DNA from: an uncultured Chloroflexota bacterium
GTDB lineage: Bacteria > Chloroflexota > Chloroflexia > Thermomicrobiales > UBA6265
Direction: 5' to 3'
Length of the DNA stretch: 51,412 nt
Assembly (NCBI GenBank): GCA_937901745.1
Contig: CALGSZ010000060.1
Coordinates: forward strand, 1-51,412
This document shows positions 41,440 through 48,940 of the stretch, piece by piece. Made by a program: the position numbers and the translations under genes. The notes under the pieces are model-generated. The model saw only the letters and a program-made list of their open reading frames with translations. It was not told the DNA's origin and did no database searches. How positions within the stretch are numbered: the first letter of the stretch is position 1; each line of letters starts with the position of its first letter.

Positions 41440-44069
41440 CCCAAGCTCCTTTGTGCGTTCATCCGCGATCGGCGCCGGCTCAGCATCGCCTGCCGGAATT
41501 GCGCCGCTGCCTGCTCCGTCCGACCTAGGCGCAAATACGCCTCGCCCAGCACGCGGAGCGCCAGCGGCTCCGTGTAACCCTGCGCGATCTGCGCTTCGAG
41601 TGTCTGCGCGACCTCGCGCGCGGCGTCCTCGCTCTCAATCAGGCGCAGCCGCATCGCCATCAAGTCGGGAGCGGGCTCGTTCGCCGGCTTCACTCCATTC
41701 TGGCCAACGGCAACGGCCACCGGGACCTCGGCAGCCGCGGGCGGCTGCGCCGGCGACAGGCTGCGATCGACGACGAGCTGGCCCGCCTCGACGAGCGACC
41801 GCTTCGTCGCTCTCAAGCGCGCAAACAACCCGTCCACGCCTTCGCGCCGGTCGAACAGATCCGACGTCTGGCTGATGACCGTCGGCCAGCGCGGCGCCTC
41901 GACAGAGACTGGAGTCGCCTCCTCGGCGGCGGGCCGTTCCTGCGGCTGGCTCTCGGCAACGGCCGCCACCTCCGCCATTGATGGCGCGGGTACCGGATCT
42001 GCCGCCACCGGCGTATCCATCGGCGCCTCGGCCGTCAGCGGTGCCTCGCCGGCCGCTGCCTCCGTTACCGCGATCTGATCCAGGGCCGCCAGATCGAACG
42101 GCTCCGCGCCGAGCTCCGCGTTGAGATCGGAGAAATCGGGCGTGTCAGATGCGGGTGGCGGGCCGATCTCCTCCAGCGAGAACGGCTCGACGCCTGGGAT
42201 CTCCAGGTCGATCCCAGGCCCGGCAGCCGGCTCGGCGCCAAGGCTGTCGCCCTCCGCCACCAGCAGGTCGGCCGGAAGCTCGGCGCCAACCGCGTCGCCG
42301 GGATCTGCAATCGGCTCCGCATTTGCCGCGGGCGTCTCCGCGCCGAGTGGTGACGTGCCATCGCGGCTGGTGACGGCCAGCAGATCCTCGAAATCGAGCG
42401 GCTCACCGACCGTATCGGGCAAGGCCAGGGGATCAACCTTGTCGCTGTCGTCGTCCAGCTCAGGCAGCGATTCCTGGTCGACGTTGCGCAGCAGCTCGGT
42501 GTAGCCAGTTGGCTGCTGGGGCGGGATGCCCGCGATCACTTCCTCGCCCAGATCGGCCAAATTGTCCGACGACGCTTCCGCGGCCACGTCGGGCGTCGCT
42601 TCCTGGGGCTGTGTCGCTTGTGCCGCTTGCTCCTCGGGCCGCGACTCCAAGTCGGCGAAATCGGCCGCGGTGAACGGTTCCCAAGCGTCCGACGGATCCG
42701 ACTCATCGGCCGAGAAGGGAACGACCCCGCCAGCGTCGAGCTCGGCCACGAGATCCTCGAACCCGGTCACCGACGGTGTATCCGGTGTCGCCTCTTTCAG
42801 CGCCCGGTCGAGATCGTCCCATCCGGCGGTCAAGTCTATTTGGCCGTCGTCCGAGACGAGTGAGTCATCCGCGGGAGGCGCCGATGCGGTCGGCGGCTGT
42901 AGTGACGGCGTTGGCTCTGGAGTTGGCGCGTTCTCCACGGAGGCGGTCAGCTCCTGCAGAGCGTGCTCCACCGACTCAGGAGAACCGTTGCCGATGGGGC
43001 CAGACTCGCTCGCGGATGCGGCGAGTGGCGCCCCGACCGCCACGGGCTCCGCCTCCGCCGGCACCTCGAGCTCTTCAAGCCCTTCGAGCGAGAATGGCTC
43101 GATGTTCCCTAAAGCCGCCAGATCCCCGTCGTCCGACCACGTGAACGGCTGTAGCTCCTCCTCGGAGCTCGCATCCCCGTTGCTCGGAGTCTGGAGGTCG
43201 CGTACAACGCTGTCCCACAGATCCGGCGCGGGAACATGCATCGCCCCGAGCGCCGGCGCTGCCGACGCGTCCGGCTGCTCCTGGGATTCCGCCGTGGCCT
43301 GGCTGAAATCGAAGTCGGGGAGCGGCGCCGATTCGCGCACCAGCCAGGAGAGGTCCGCGCCATCGCGCAGGTCAGTCAGCAGTAATGCGATCTCGCCGAT
43401 CGGATCCGCAGCCTGGTAGCGCGTTGCCGCGTCCGAGGGCGCGATCGAGCTCAGCCGTCGCTCGATGTCGGCCTGGATCGCGAGCGCGCGGGCATTCTCA
43501 GGCTCGGCGGCGAGAATTTCACGGCAGAGGGCCGCGGCTCCGGAGTCGTCACCGCTGCGCCAGAGCACTTCCAGTAGCGCCGTTCGCGCGCGTTGATTGT
43601 TCGTGTCGGCCGCCAGGATCGCGCGCCACTCGGCGGCAGCGCGCCGGAACTGCCCCGCTCGCGCATAGATGTGGGCTAAGCCGACGCGGGTTGGGTGCAG
43701 GCGATCGTCAGCGCCGAGCTCGCCGCGCAGGCGGACGAGCTGCTCACGCACCTGGTCGAGCGCCGGGTTGATTTCCCACGCCTGGAGGTATTGCGCGTAG
43801 GCGAGGCCCGTGTCTTTGCGCTCCTCGGCGACGACACCGAGGCCCAGCCGGGCGACGACATTGAGCGGGTCCAACGCCAGCGTCCGCTCGAAGTGCTCGG
43901 CCGCGGCGTCGAGCTCCCCGCGCTCCAGGAGTGCTTCCCCGCGCATGCGATGCGCCGTCAGGCATGCGGGATACGACTCGAGCGCGTGGGCGCAGGCGTT
44001 GGCCGCAAGGAGAAAATCCCCGCGGTCCATCGCCTCTTGCGCGCCGCGGATCAGTTCAGCCAGCTCCAC
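41436..44069 (-). CDS. Large TPR protein with acidic disordered middle
   Basis: The protein has 877 residues. The N-terminal about 215 residues are tetratricopeptide repeats (AAEHFERTLALDPLNVVARLGLG, AAAEWRAILAADTNNQRARTALLEVL and ALCREILAAEPENARALAIQ types). Then about 500 residues are acidic, Pro/Ala-rich low complexity with short recurring motifs such as EPFSLEGLEELE, EPFSLEEIGPP and EPFDLAALDQIA. A C-terminal helical region ends in another TPR-like unit (LALRVLGEAYLRLGRTEQAAAQFRQAM). GTG at 44069 is preferred, with AAGGGGG 6 nt upstream. It is cotranslated with the Roadblock gene. A scaffold role for a GTPase/polarity or chemosensory complex is inferred. Confidence 0.85.
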   Translation of the reverse strand: MELAELIRGAQEAMDRGDFLLAANACAHALESYPACLTAHRMRGEALLERGELDAAAEHFERTLALDPLNVVARLGLGVVAEERKDTGLAYAQYLQAWEINPALDQVREQLVRLRGELGADDRLHPTRVGLAHIYARAGQFRRAAAEWRAILAADTNNQRARTALLEVLWRSGDDSGAAALCREILAAEPENARALAIQADIERRLSSIAPSDAATRYQAADPIGEIALLLTDLRDGADLSWLVRESAPLPDFDFSQATAESQEQPDASAAPALGAMHVPAPDLWDSVVRDLQTPSNGDASSEEELQPFTWSDDGDLAALGNIEPFSLEGLEELEVPAEAEPVAVGAPLAASASESGPIGNGSPESVEHALQELTASVENAPTPEPTPSLQPPTASAPPADDSLVSDDGQIDLTAGWDDLDRALKEATPDTPSVTGFEDLVAELDAGGVVPFSADESDPSDAWEPFTAADFADLESRPEEQAAQATQPQEATPDVAAEASSDNLADLGEEVIAGIPPQQPTGYTELLRNVDQESLPELDDDSDKVDPLALPDTVGEPLDFEDLLAVTSRDGTSPLGAETPAANAEPIADPGDAVGAELPADLLVAEGDSLGAEPAAGPGIDLEIPGVEPFSLEEIGPPPASDTPDFSDLNAELGAEPFDLAALDQIAVTEAAAGEAPLTAEAPMDTPVAADPVPAPSMAEVAAVAESQPQERPAAEEATPVSVEAPRWPTVISQTSDLFDRREGVDGLFARLRATKRSLVEAGQLVVDRSLSPAQPPAAAEVPVAVAVGQNGVKPANEPAPDLMAMRLRLIESEDAAREVAQTLEAQIAQGYTEPLALRVLGEAYLRLGRTEQAAAQFRQAMLSRRRSRMNAQRSLG

Positions 44070-44320
44070 GACCGACCCCCTTGCGGATGGCGAGAGGTGA
44101 GTTGCGACGACGCCGCGTCCTTGCATGCGAGGCAAAGCCACGCGGACCGCGGCCGCACGACCCAGATACCAACGGCGGTGCCTGGCATTACCCCCGATGG
44201 GAATGCCTACCGTACCGCGATTCTAGGGAGCTGATTCGAGCGGACTCAACGCTCAGGCTAGCCCAATGGCACCAAAGCGCACCAGATCGCTCTGCTCAGG
44301 TGGGGATGGCGCCGCTCCGG

Positions 44321-44488
44321 TTACGCTGTCTCGGGCGGCTGAGGGGTCTGGCGCTTTGCCGTCGCTTCGCGGCGATTCTTCTTGGATCGCATCCGCGCTT
44401 GCTCCAACGTCCAGATCGTCACCGCCGTCGCGATGATGAGTGGGACGATGATGACGAGCGCCACAAGGAAGTACTCAGTCAGAGTCAT
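44321..44488 (-). CDS. Small single-pass membrane protein (55 residues)
   Basis: An ATG at 44488 with GGAG 8 nt upstream opens a 55-residue frame. It begins MTLTEYFLVALVIIVPLII and reads as one transmembrane helix (about 6-29), followed by a basic, Pro-ended cytoplasmic tail containing RMRSKKNRREATAKRQTPQ. The composition and the proper start signal support a real gene. It lies between the TPR gene start and the divergent LLM oxidoreductase. The function is unknown. Confidence 0.6.
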   Translation of the reverse strand: MTLTEYFLVALVIIVPLIIATAVTIWTLEQARMRSKKNRREATAKRQTPQPPETA

Positions 44489-44611
44489 CGGCAAAGCTCC
44501 GGTGCAGCGATCGCTCGCTCTGGCGGATGATACCGGGAACCCGCGCTGGTCGCTCGGCGCGGGAATGGGCCGCCCGTAGGAATGATCTCCTGATGAAAGG
44601 GGAGGTGCCAG

Positions 44612-45469
44612 GTGGAGCGCGTCAGTTTCGGCATCAAGACCTCACCGCAACACACGACCTACGAGGCCATCCTCCGCGTTTGGGAAGAGGCCGACGCCGA
44701 GCCGCTCATCGAGCATGCGTGGCTCTTCGACCACTTCGCCCCGATTGTTGGCGATCTCGACGGTCCCTGTCTCGAAGGATGGACCGTGCTGGCAGCGCTC
44801 GCGGCTCGCACGACGCGTCTCCGCCTCGGCCTGATGGTCACCGGCAACACCTATCGCCATCCGGCCGTGCTCGCCAAGATCGCGGCGACGACGGACGTTA
44901 TCAGCGGCGGCCGCCTGGACTTCGGGATTGGCGCCGGCTGGAACGAGTACGAGCACACGAGCATGGGCATCCCGCTCTACAAGCCAGGTGAGCGGATTCG
45001 TCGTCTCGATGAGGCATGCAAGCTGATCAAGCTGCTGTGGACGCAGTCAATTGCCGACTTCGCCGGAGACTACTATCAACTCAACCAGGCGCGCTGCGAG
45101 CCGAAGCCGATCCAGCGGCCCTGGCCTCCGTTCGTCATCGGCGGCAGCGGCGAGCGCCTGACGCTACGCGTCGTCGCCCGTCACGCGGATATCTGGAATT
45201 TCTCAGGCCGGTCGGTTGAAGACTTCACGCACAAGCTGGACGTCTTGCGGCGGCACTGTCAGGAGATCGGCCGCGACCTCTCCGAGATCGTCGCCTCGAT
45301 CCAATACCCGGCGAACTACGAAGACCTCGCCCAAACGAGAGAGGCGATCGCTCGCTTCATCGAGGCCGGCGCGCGCCACGTCGTGGTGATGCTCACCCCG
45401 CCCTATCCCGAGCGGATCGCGAGCCGGATCGCGCAAGAAGTCATCGCGCCGCTGGTTGAAGCGCGCTGA
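44612..45469 (+). CDS. LLM-class F420-dependent oxidoreductase (second copy)
   Basis: This 285-residue luciferase-like oxidoreductase has WLFDHFAPI (about 38), TTRLRLGLMVTGNTYRHPAVLAKIAATTDVISGGRLDFGIGAGWNEYEHTSMGI in the middle and PFVIGGSGERLTLRVVARHADIWN later. These are hallmarks of F420-dependent members. It differs from the first LLM gene at 32393 and is not a recent duplicate. The GTG start has GGGGAGG 6 nt upstream, a normal context unlike the first gene. The substrate is unknown. Confidence 0.9.
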   Translation: MERVSFGIKTSPQHTTYEAILRVWEEADAEPLIEHAWLFDHFAPIVGDLDGPCLEGWTVLAALAARTTRLRLGLMVTGNTYRHPAVLAKIAATTDVISGGRLDFGIGAGWNEYEHTSMGIPLYKPGERIRRLDEACKLIKLLWTQSIADFAGDYYQLNQARCEPKPIQRPWPPFVIGGSGERLTLRVVARHADIWNFSGRSVEDFTHKLDVLRRHCQEIGRDLSEIVASIQYPANYEDLAQTREAIARFIEAGARHVVVMLTPPYPERIASRIAQEVIAPLVEAR

Positions 45470-45884
45470 GCGCCGAAACCATTGACCTGGTCCTCGTGAT
45501 GACGTGACCGTGGCGTGTTCCGTCGATCGGGTACGAACGTGACCCCCGCTTGTTGGACTACCGCTTGCGCCGCGCCCGCGCCGAGCGCGAGCGGCTGCGT
45601 CGCCCCGAGCCGCCGCGACAATGGAGCCGAACGGCGAGTCGAGGCACCGGCCTCACGCCGCCGGACCATCTGATCGCGCTGGCCGGCACGCGGCGCAACC
45701 GGTAGGCGGGTACAAATGCTGAGTCCCCTGTTGCAGCAGGGGACTCCAGCGGGGGTCGTTGGCATCGACCGGCGAGGGAAGGGGGGAAGCCGGCCGTGCA
45801 CGCTCTTAGCGTACCCGTGCCTGGCTGTCATAGCGTGGACTGATCGGATACTCCTTACGGCACCTTAGTACCCCTGTTTCCGCG
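45470..45884. other. Non-coding stretch with several hairpins between convergent genes
   Basis: There is a 10-bp perfect hairpin at 45721-45746 (GAGTCCCCTG arm, TTGCAG loop, CAGGGGACTC arm), extended by a bulged 3-bp outer stem. Shorter hairpins follow in series: GGTCG/CGACC, CCGGC/GCCGG and ACGCT/AGCGT. This fits a transcript end or a structured RNA. The first part has a 51-codon frame (45550-45705) rich in Arg that matches nothing I know. The hairpin resembles the right-end hairpins of IS200/IS605-type elements but no transposase or TnpB frame is present. Confidence 0.4.
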
Positions 45885-46598
45885 TTATCCGGCAACGGGA
45901 TTGGGGCCCTCGGCTGGTGCAATCGGCAGCCGGGCGGTCGCCGCGAACTCCTCGTGACCGCGGACGGTGGCGAGCAGCACCTGATCCATGAAGTGCCCGA
46001 ATTCCAGGACGACGCGAGCCACCCGCTTCAGCGCCGCTCCTTCTTCCTCCAGCATCCCGAGCATCGCGCGGATGACTGGGAACCGGAAGTAGAGGAAGGC
46101 CTCGACGGTTTCGGCGGTGCTCAGCCCCGCTTGCGCCCCGGATCGGCCGTAGAACTCGCCGATCTGCTGCCCCTCGGCGAGCAGCGCCGTCCGATCCATG
46201 CCGGCCGGCGTGGATGCATAACGCACCGCGACGTCAACGAGCCGCCTCCCCTGCCGGCGCAGCGTCTCCTGCCCCGCCTCGCTGTACGCCTGATACCAGC
46301 GACGCTCGCGGGCGGCGCGCAGGTAAGCCTCCTCGTACGCCGCGAGCGTGCGGTCCGTCAGCTCGCGGTGACCTACTCGCTGGCGCTCTTCGCGTCGCGG
46401 GCCCTCGCCTACCAGGGCTCGCAGGTCCTCTTCGGCATAGCGACGGTGGCCGCCTGGCGTGCGAAAGACCGGAATCTTGCCTGCGTCGCTCCAGCGGCGC
46501 AGCGTCGATTGATCGACTCCAAGAAAGGCGCATGCCTCTTGGATCGAGAGCCAGCGCCCTCTGCCACCCCCCTTCCCCGCCGGCGATTGGCTCGACAT
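45885..46598 (-). CDS. MerR-type helix-turn-helix protein with RsbRD-like helical domain
   Basis: The protein has 237 residues. The N-terminal about 60 form a MerR/excisionase HTH: WLSIQEACAFLGVDQSTLRRWSDAGKIPVFRTPGGHRRYAEEDL. The rest is all-helical and resembles the RsbRD N-terminal sensor fold (YGRSGAQAGLSTAETVEAFLYFRFPVIRAML), similar to the sensor gene at 4870. Such a fusion would be a one-component regulator. ATG at 46598 is chosen because GGGAGGGG lies just upstream. It lies downstream of dnaA on the same strand by 293 nt. The intergenic 46599-46891 shows no clear gene. Confidence 0.75.
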   Translation of the reverse strand: MSSQSPAGKGGGRGRWLSIQEACAFLGVDQSTLRRWSDAGKIPVFRTPGGHRRYAEEDLRALVGEGPRREERQRVGHRELTDRTLAAYEEAYLRAARERRWYQAYSEAGQETLRRQGRRLVDVAVRYASTPAGMDRTALLAEGQQIGEFYGRSGAQAGLSTAETVEAFLYFRFPVIRAMLGMLEEEGAALKRVARVVLEFGHFMDQVLLATVRGHEEFAATARLPIAPAEGPNPVAG

Positions 46599-46891
46599 GG
46601 TACCCCTCCCTCGAGACCAGATGTCAGCCGATCTTGCGATGCGAGGCCCCGTCGCCATGATCTCGGACCACTCTGTCCGTTTCCCGCCCGAAGAATTCGA
46701 CGCTCATCTGATGGTCACGCTCCATCGCTTGCCGGCGTAGTGTACAGCGGCGCTGCCATTTCGGCTTGACATGTGCCGCGGATTTCATGCGCCGGCTCAT
46801 TGCCGCTCTCTGTTCGGCGTAGGCGGCAGCGACTGTAGGAGAGTCTACGGTTTGCGCGGAGCCGCTCGTAAGCAGCCGGGCGACCGATGTC

Positions 46892-48415
46892 TTAGCGGTG
46901 GGCGCCCGTGAAGAGGGATTCTCGGATGGCCATGACCTGCGTGCGTAGGGCGGTATCGGTTTGAAGCTGCGACTCCACTTTCTCGATGCCGTGGAGCACG
47001 GTCGTGTGGTCGCGGCCACCAAGCTCCTGGCCGATCTCCATGAGAGAGGATTGCGTCTCTTCGCGGAGTAGGTACATCGCGACCTGGCGTGGGCCGACGA
47101 TCTCTTTCGCCCGGCTCCGGCCGCGCAGCGCCTCCAGCGTCACGCCGTAGTGGTCCGCGACAGCCGCGACGACATCCGCGCGGGTGATCTTGCCGCGCCG
47201 CGCGCTGAGCGCCGCATCCGTCAGCGCCTCCATCGCGAGCTGGAGCGTCAGCGGGCGGCCGGTCGTCTGCGCGAAGAACAAGACCTTGTTCAGCGCGCCC
47301 TCTAGCTCTCGGATGTTGCTCTGATCGCGCGCGGCGATGTACTCGATCACGTCGTTCGGGAGAACGGTGCCGAGCTCCTCCGCCTTCGTGCGCAGGATTG
47401 CCGTCCGCATCTCGTAGTCGGGCGGCTGCACGTCAACGATGAGACCGCCCTCGAAACGGGAGCGCAGCCGATCCTCCAGCGCCGCGATTGCCTTCGGCGG
47501 CTTGTCGCTGGAGATGATGACTTGCTTGCCGCTTTGGTAGAGCGCGTTGAAGGTGTGGAAGAACTCCTCTTGCGTGCTCTCCTTGCCGGCGATGAACTGA
47601 ATGTCGTCGATCATCAAGATGTCGATCGCGCGGTAGCGGGCGCGGAACTCCTCCATCCGCTGACCGCGGATCGCGCTGATCAGCTCGTTGGTGAACTTCT
47701 CCGACGAGACGTAGAGGACGGCCAGATTCGGATGCAGCTCGAGCGCTCGATGTCCAATCGCGTGCAGCAGGTGCGTTTTCCCGAGTCCCACACCGCCGTG
47801 GATGAAGAACGGGTTGTACTGCCCGCCTGGCCGCTCCGCGACCGCCAGCGACGCCGCATGCGCGAAGCGGTTCGAGGAGCCGACGACGTAGTGCTCGAAG
47901 ACGTAACGTGGATTGAGGCCATGAGGCGGCGGTGGCGCCAACTCTAGCTGCCGGGTAGCCGGCGCGGCCGCCTGTCCGCTTCCGTTTCCGGCTGATCCTC
48001 GCCGCGACGTGCTCCCGCCAGAGGCGTCTCGCCGGGAGCCGCGTTCCCTGCGGGCCGGTTCGGCGCCGGGGAAGAGGGGAGGCGTCTCGGCAACTGACTC
48101 GCGACGGGCGCTGCTGTCTCCGCGCGGATGCTCGACGCTCGCGGGCGGCTCGTCGTCCCCCTCCGCGCGCATCACGGTGAACTCGACCCGGATCGGCCGC
48201 CCGACGATCTCGGACAGCACGCGCTCGATATCGGTCGCGTAGCGGTTCTTCAGCGTCGAGGCGCTGAACGTGTTCGGCGCGGCGATCGTAGCGACATCAT
48301 CACGAAAATCGACGATCGTCGTCGGCCGGAGCCAGTTTTCAAACGCGCTGCGGCTGAGCCGGACCTGCAGGTCCCCCAGGACGGCTTGCCATAGCTGCTT
48401 GGCCTGCATCTGCAC
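46892..48415 (-). CDS. dnaA: Chromosomal replication initiator DnaA
   Basis: The 507-residue initiator binds DnaA boxes at oriC and opens the duplex. Domain I (about 1-85) carries QLWQAVLGDLQVRLSRSAFENWL. A Pro/Gly/Ser-rich domain II linker (about 85-170) follows. The AAA+ domain has Walker A GGVGLGKT (207-214), Walker B ILMIDDIQF and sensor motifs SSDKPPKAI. Domain IV ends with the DnaA signature GGRDHTTVLHGI. The GTG start at 48415 or the ATG two codons later is used. Upstream are a promoter and a DnaA box. Unlike in many bacteria, no dnaN or recF follows in this window. Confidence 0.98.
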   Translation of the reverse strand: MQMQAKQLWQAVLGDLQVRLSRSAFENWLRPTTIVDFRDDVATIAAPNTFSASTLKNRYATDIERVLSEIVGRPIRVEFTVMRAEGDDEPPASVEHPRGDSSARRESVAETPPLFPGAEPARRERGSRRDASGGSTSRRGSAGNGSGQAAAPATRQLELAPPPPHGLNPRYVFEHYVVGSSNRFAHAASLAVAERPGGQYNPFFIHGGVGLGKTHLLHAIGHRALELHPNLAVLYVSSEKFTNELISAIRGQRMEEFRARYRAIDILMIDDIQFIAGKESTQEEFFHTFNALYQSGKQVIISSDKPPKAIAALEDRLRSRFEGGLIVDVQPPDYEMRTAILRTKAEELGTVLPNDVIEYIAARDQSNIRELEGALNKVLFFAQTTGRPLTLQLAMEALTDAALSARRGKITRADVVAAVADHYGVTLEALRGRSRAKEIVGPRQVAMYLLREETQSSLMEIGQELGGRDHTTVLHGIEKVESQLQTDTALRTQVMAIRESLFTGAHR

Positions 48416-48449
48416 CCGCGACGCCCCTCCGATCCTCGTTCGTGCGGGG

Positions 48450-48459
48450 TGTACGAACA
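48450..48459. promoter_or_regulatory. TGTACGAACA motif in the dnaA leader
   Basis: TGTACGAACA (reverse complement TGTTCGTACA) lies just downstream of the predicted dnaA start site. The same 13-bp core TGTTCGTACACCC occurs at oriC (21477-21489), and a one-base variant TGTACGTACA at the dcd promoter. Confidence 0.5.
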
Positions 48460-48463
48460 GGAC

Positions 48464-48500
48464 TTATCCGCATCGTAGCACCGCTCATTCGCCCCTGCAA
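48464..48500 (-). promoter_or_regulatory. dnaA: dnaA promoter with overlapping DnaA box
   Basis: On the minus strand TTGCAG (48500-48495), a 17-bp spacer and TACGAT (48477-48472) form a good promoter. A DnaA-box-like TTATCCGCA (48464-48472) overlaps the start-site side of the -10, an arrangement typical of DnaA autoregulation. Confidence 0.65.
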
Positions 48501-48578
48501 CCGCGCCGCCTGCCTGGCACGCCCTGGTTGCGGGCGCTTGGCAGCGGGCCGGGCGGTGTTGCGATCTGCCTTAAACAC

Positions 48579-48602
48579 TGACCCGGCCATGCGGCCGGGT
48601 CA
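48579..48602. terminator. Perfect 10-bp hairpin between dnaA and the P-type ATPase
   Basis: TGACCCGGCC (48579-48588) pairs perfectly with GGCCGGGTCA (48593-48602) over an ATGC loop. On the minus strand TTTAA follows the stem by about 4 nt. It lies between divergent genes, where a terminator is not expected for either, so it may end a small transcript or block read-through. The rest of 48603-48940 is non-coding with no clear element. Confidence 0.5.
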
Positions 48603-48940
48603 ATGCGGGAAGGGGAGGGGTGGAGCGTGTGCGGCGCTCCACTGGGCTTGGGAGAGAGCATCGGTATCTTTGGGGCGACGCTCTCACACCTGTCTACGTC
48701 CGTTTCTTCGATTTGGATTCATCTCTGTGTCAGCCTGGCACAGAGTCTGCGTTATGTCCCATCCCTTCAGGTCATTTGGCTCGCCGAGCCGGCCTTCAAC
48801 TCGGCGAACCTGGTATCCTTCGCGCTCATCCGGATATTCGATGGCCAGTCTGGACCGCCGGCCGCGGCTGGCGCACTCGTGACCGATCCGTTTGCCCCGC
48901 CTTCCAGCGCTGGGCAACGCGGCACGACTCAGGTAGCACG

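Noticed and set aside
45550..45705. 51-codon Arg-rich frame after the second LLM gene
   Set aside because: Only TTG starts, no Shine-Dalgarno and no homology that I recognise; it may be a remnant but cannot be supported.
46624..46800. Short minus-strand frame ending just before the MerR-type gene
   Set aside because: About 58 basic codons from an internal ATG with no family resemblance or clear start signal; likely chance.
48620..48940. N-terminal extension of 107 codons for the CtpE-like ATPase
   Set aside because: The family N-terminus begins at 48941, and the upstream codons show no membrane or domain pattern.
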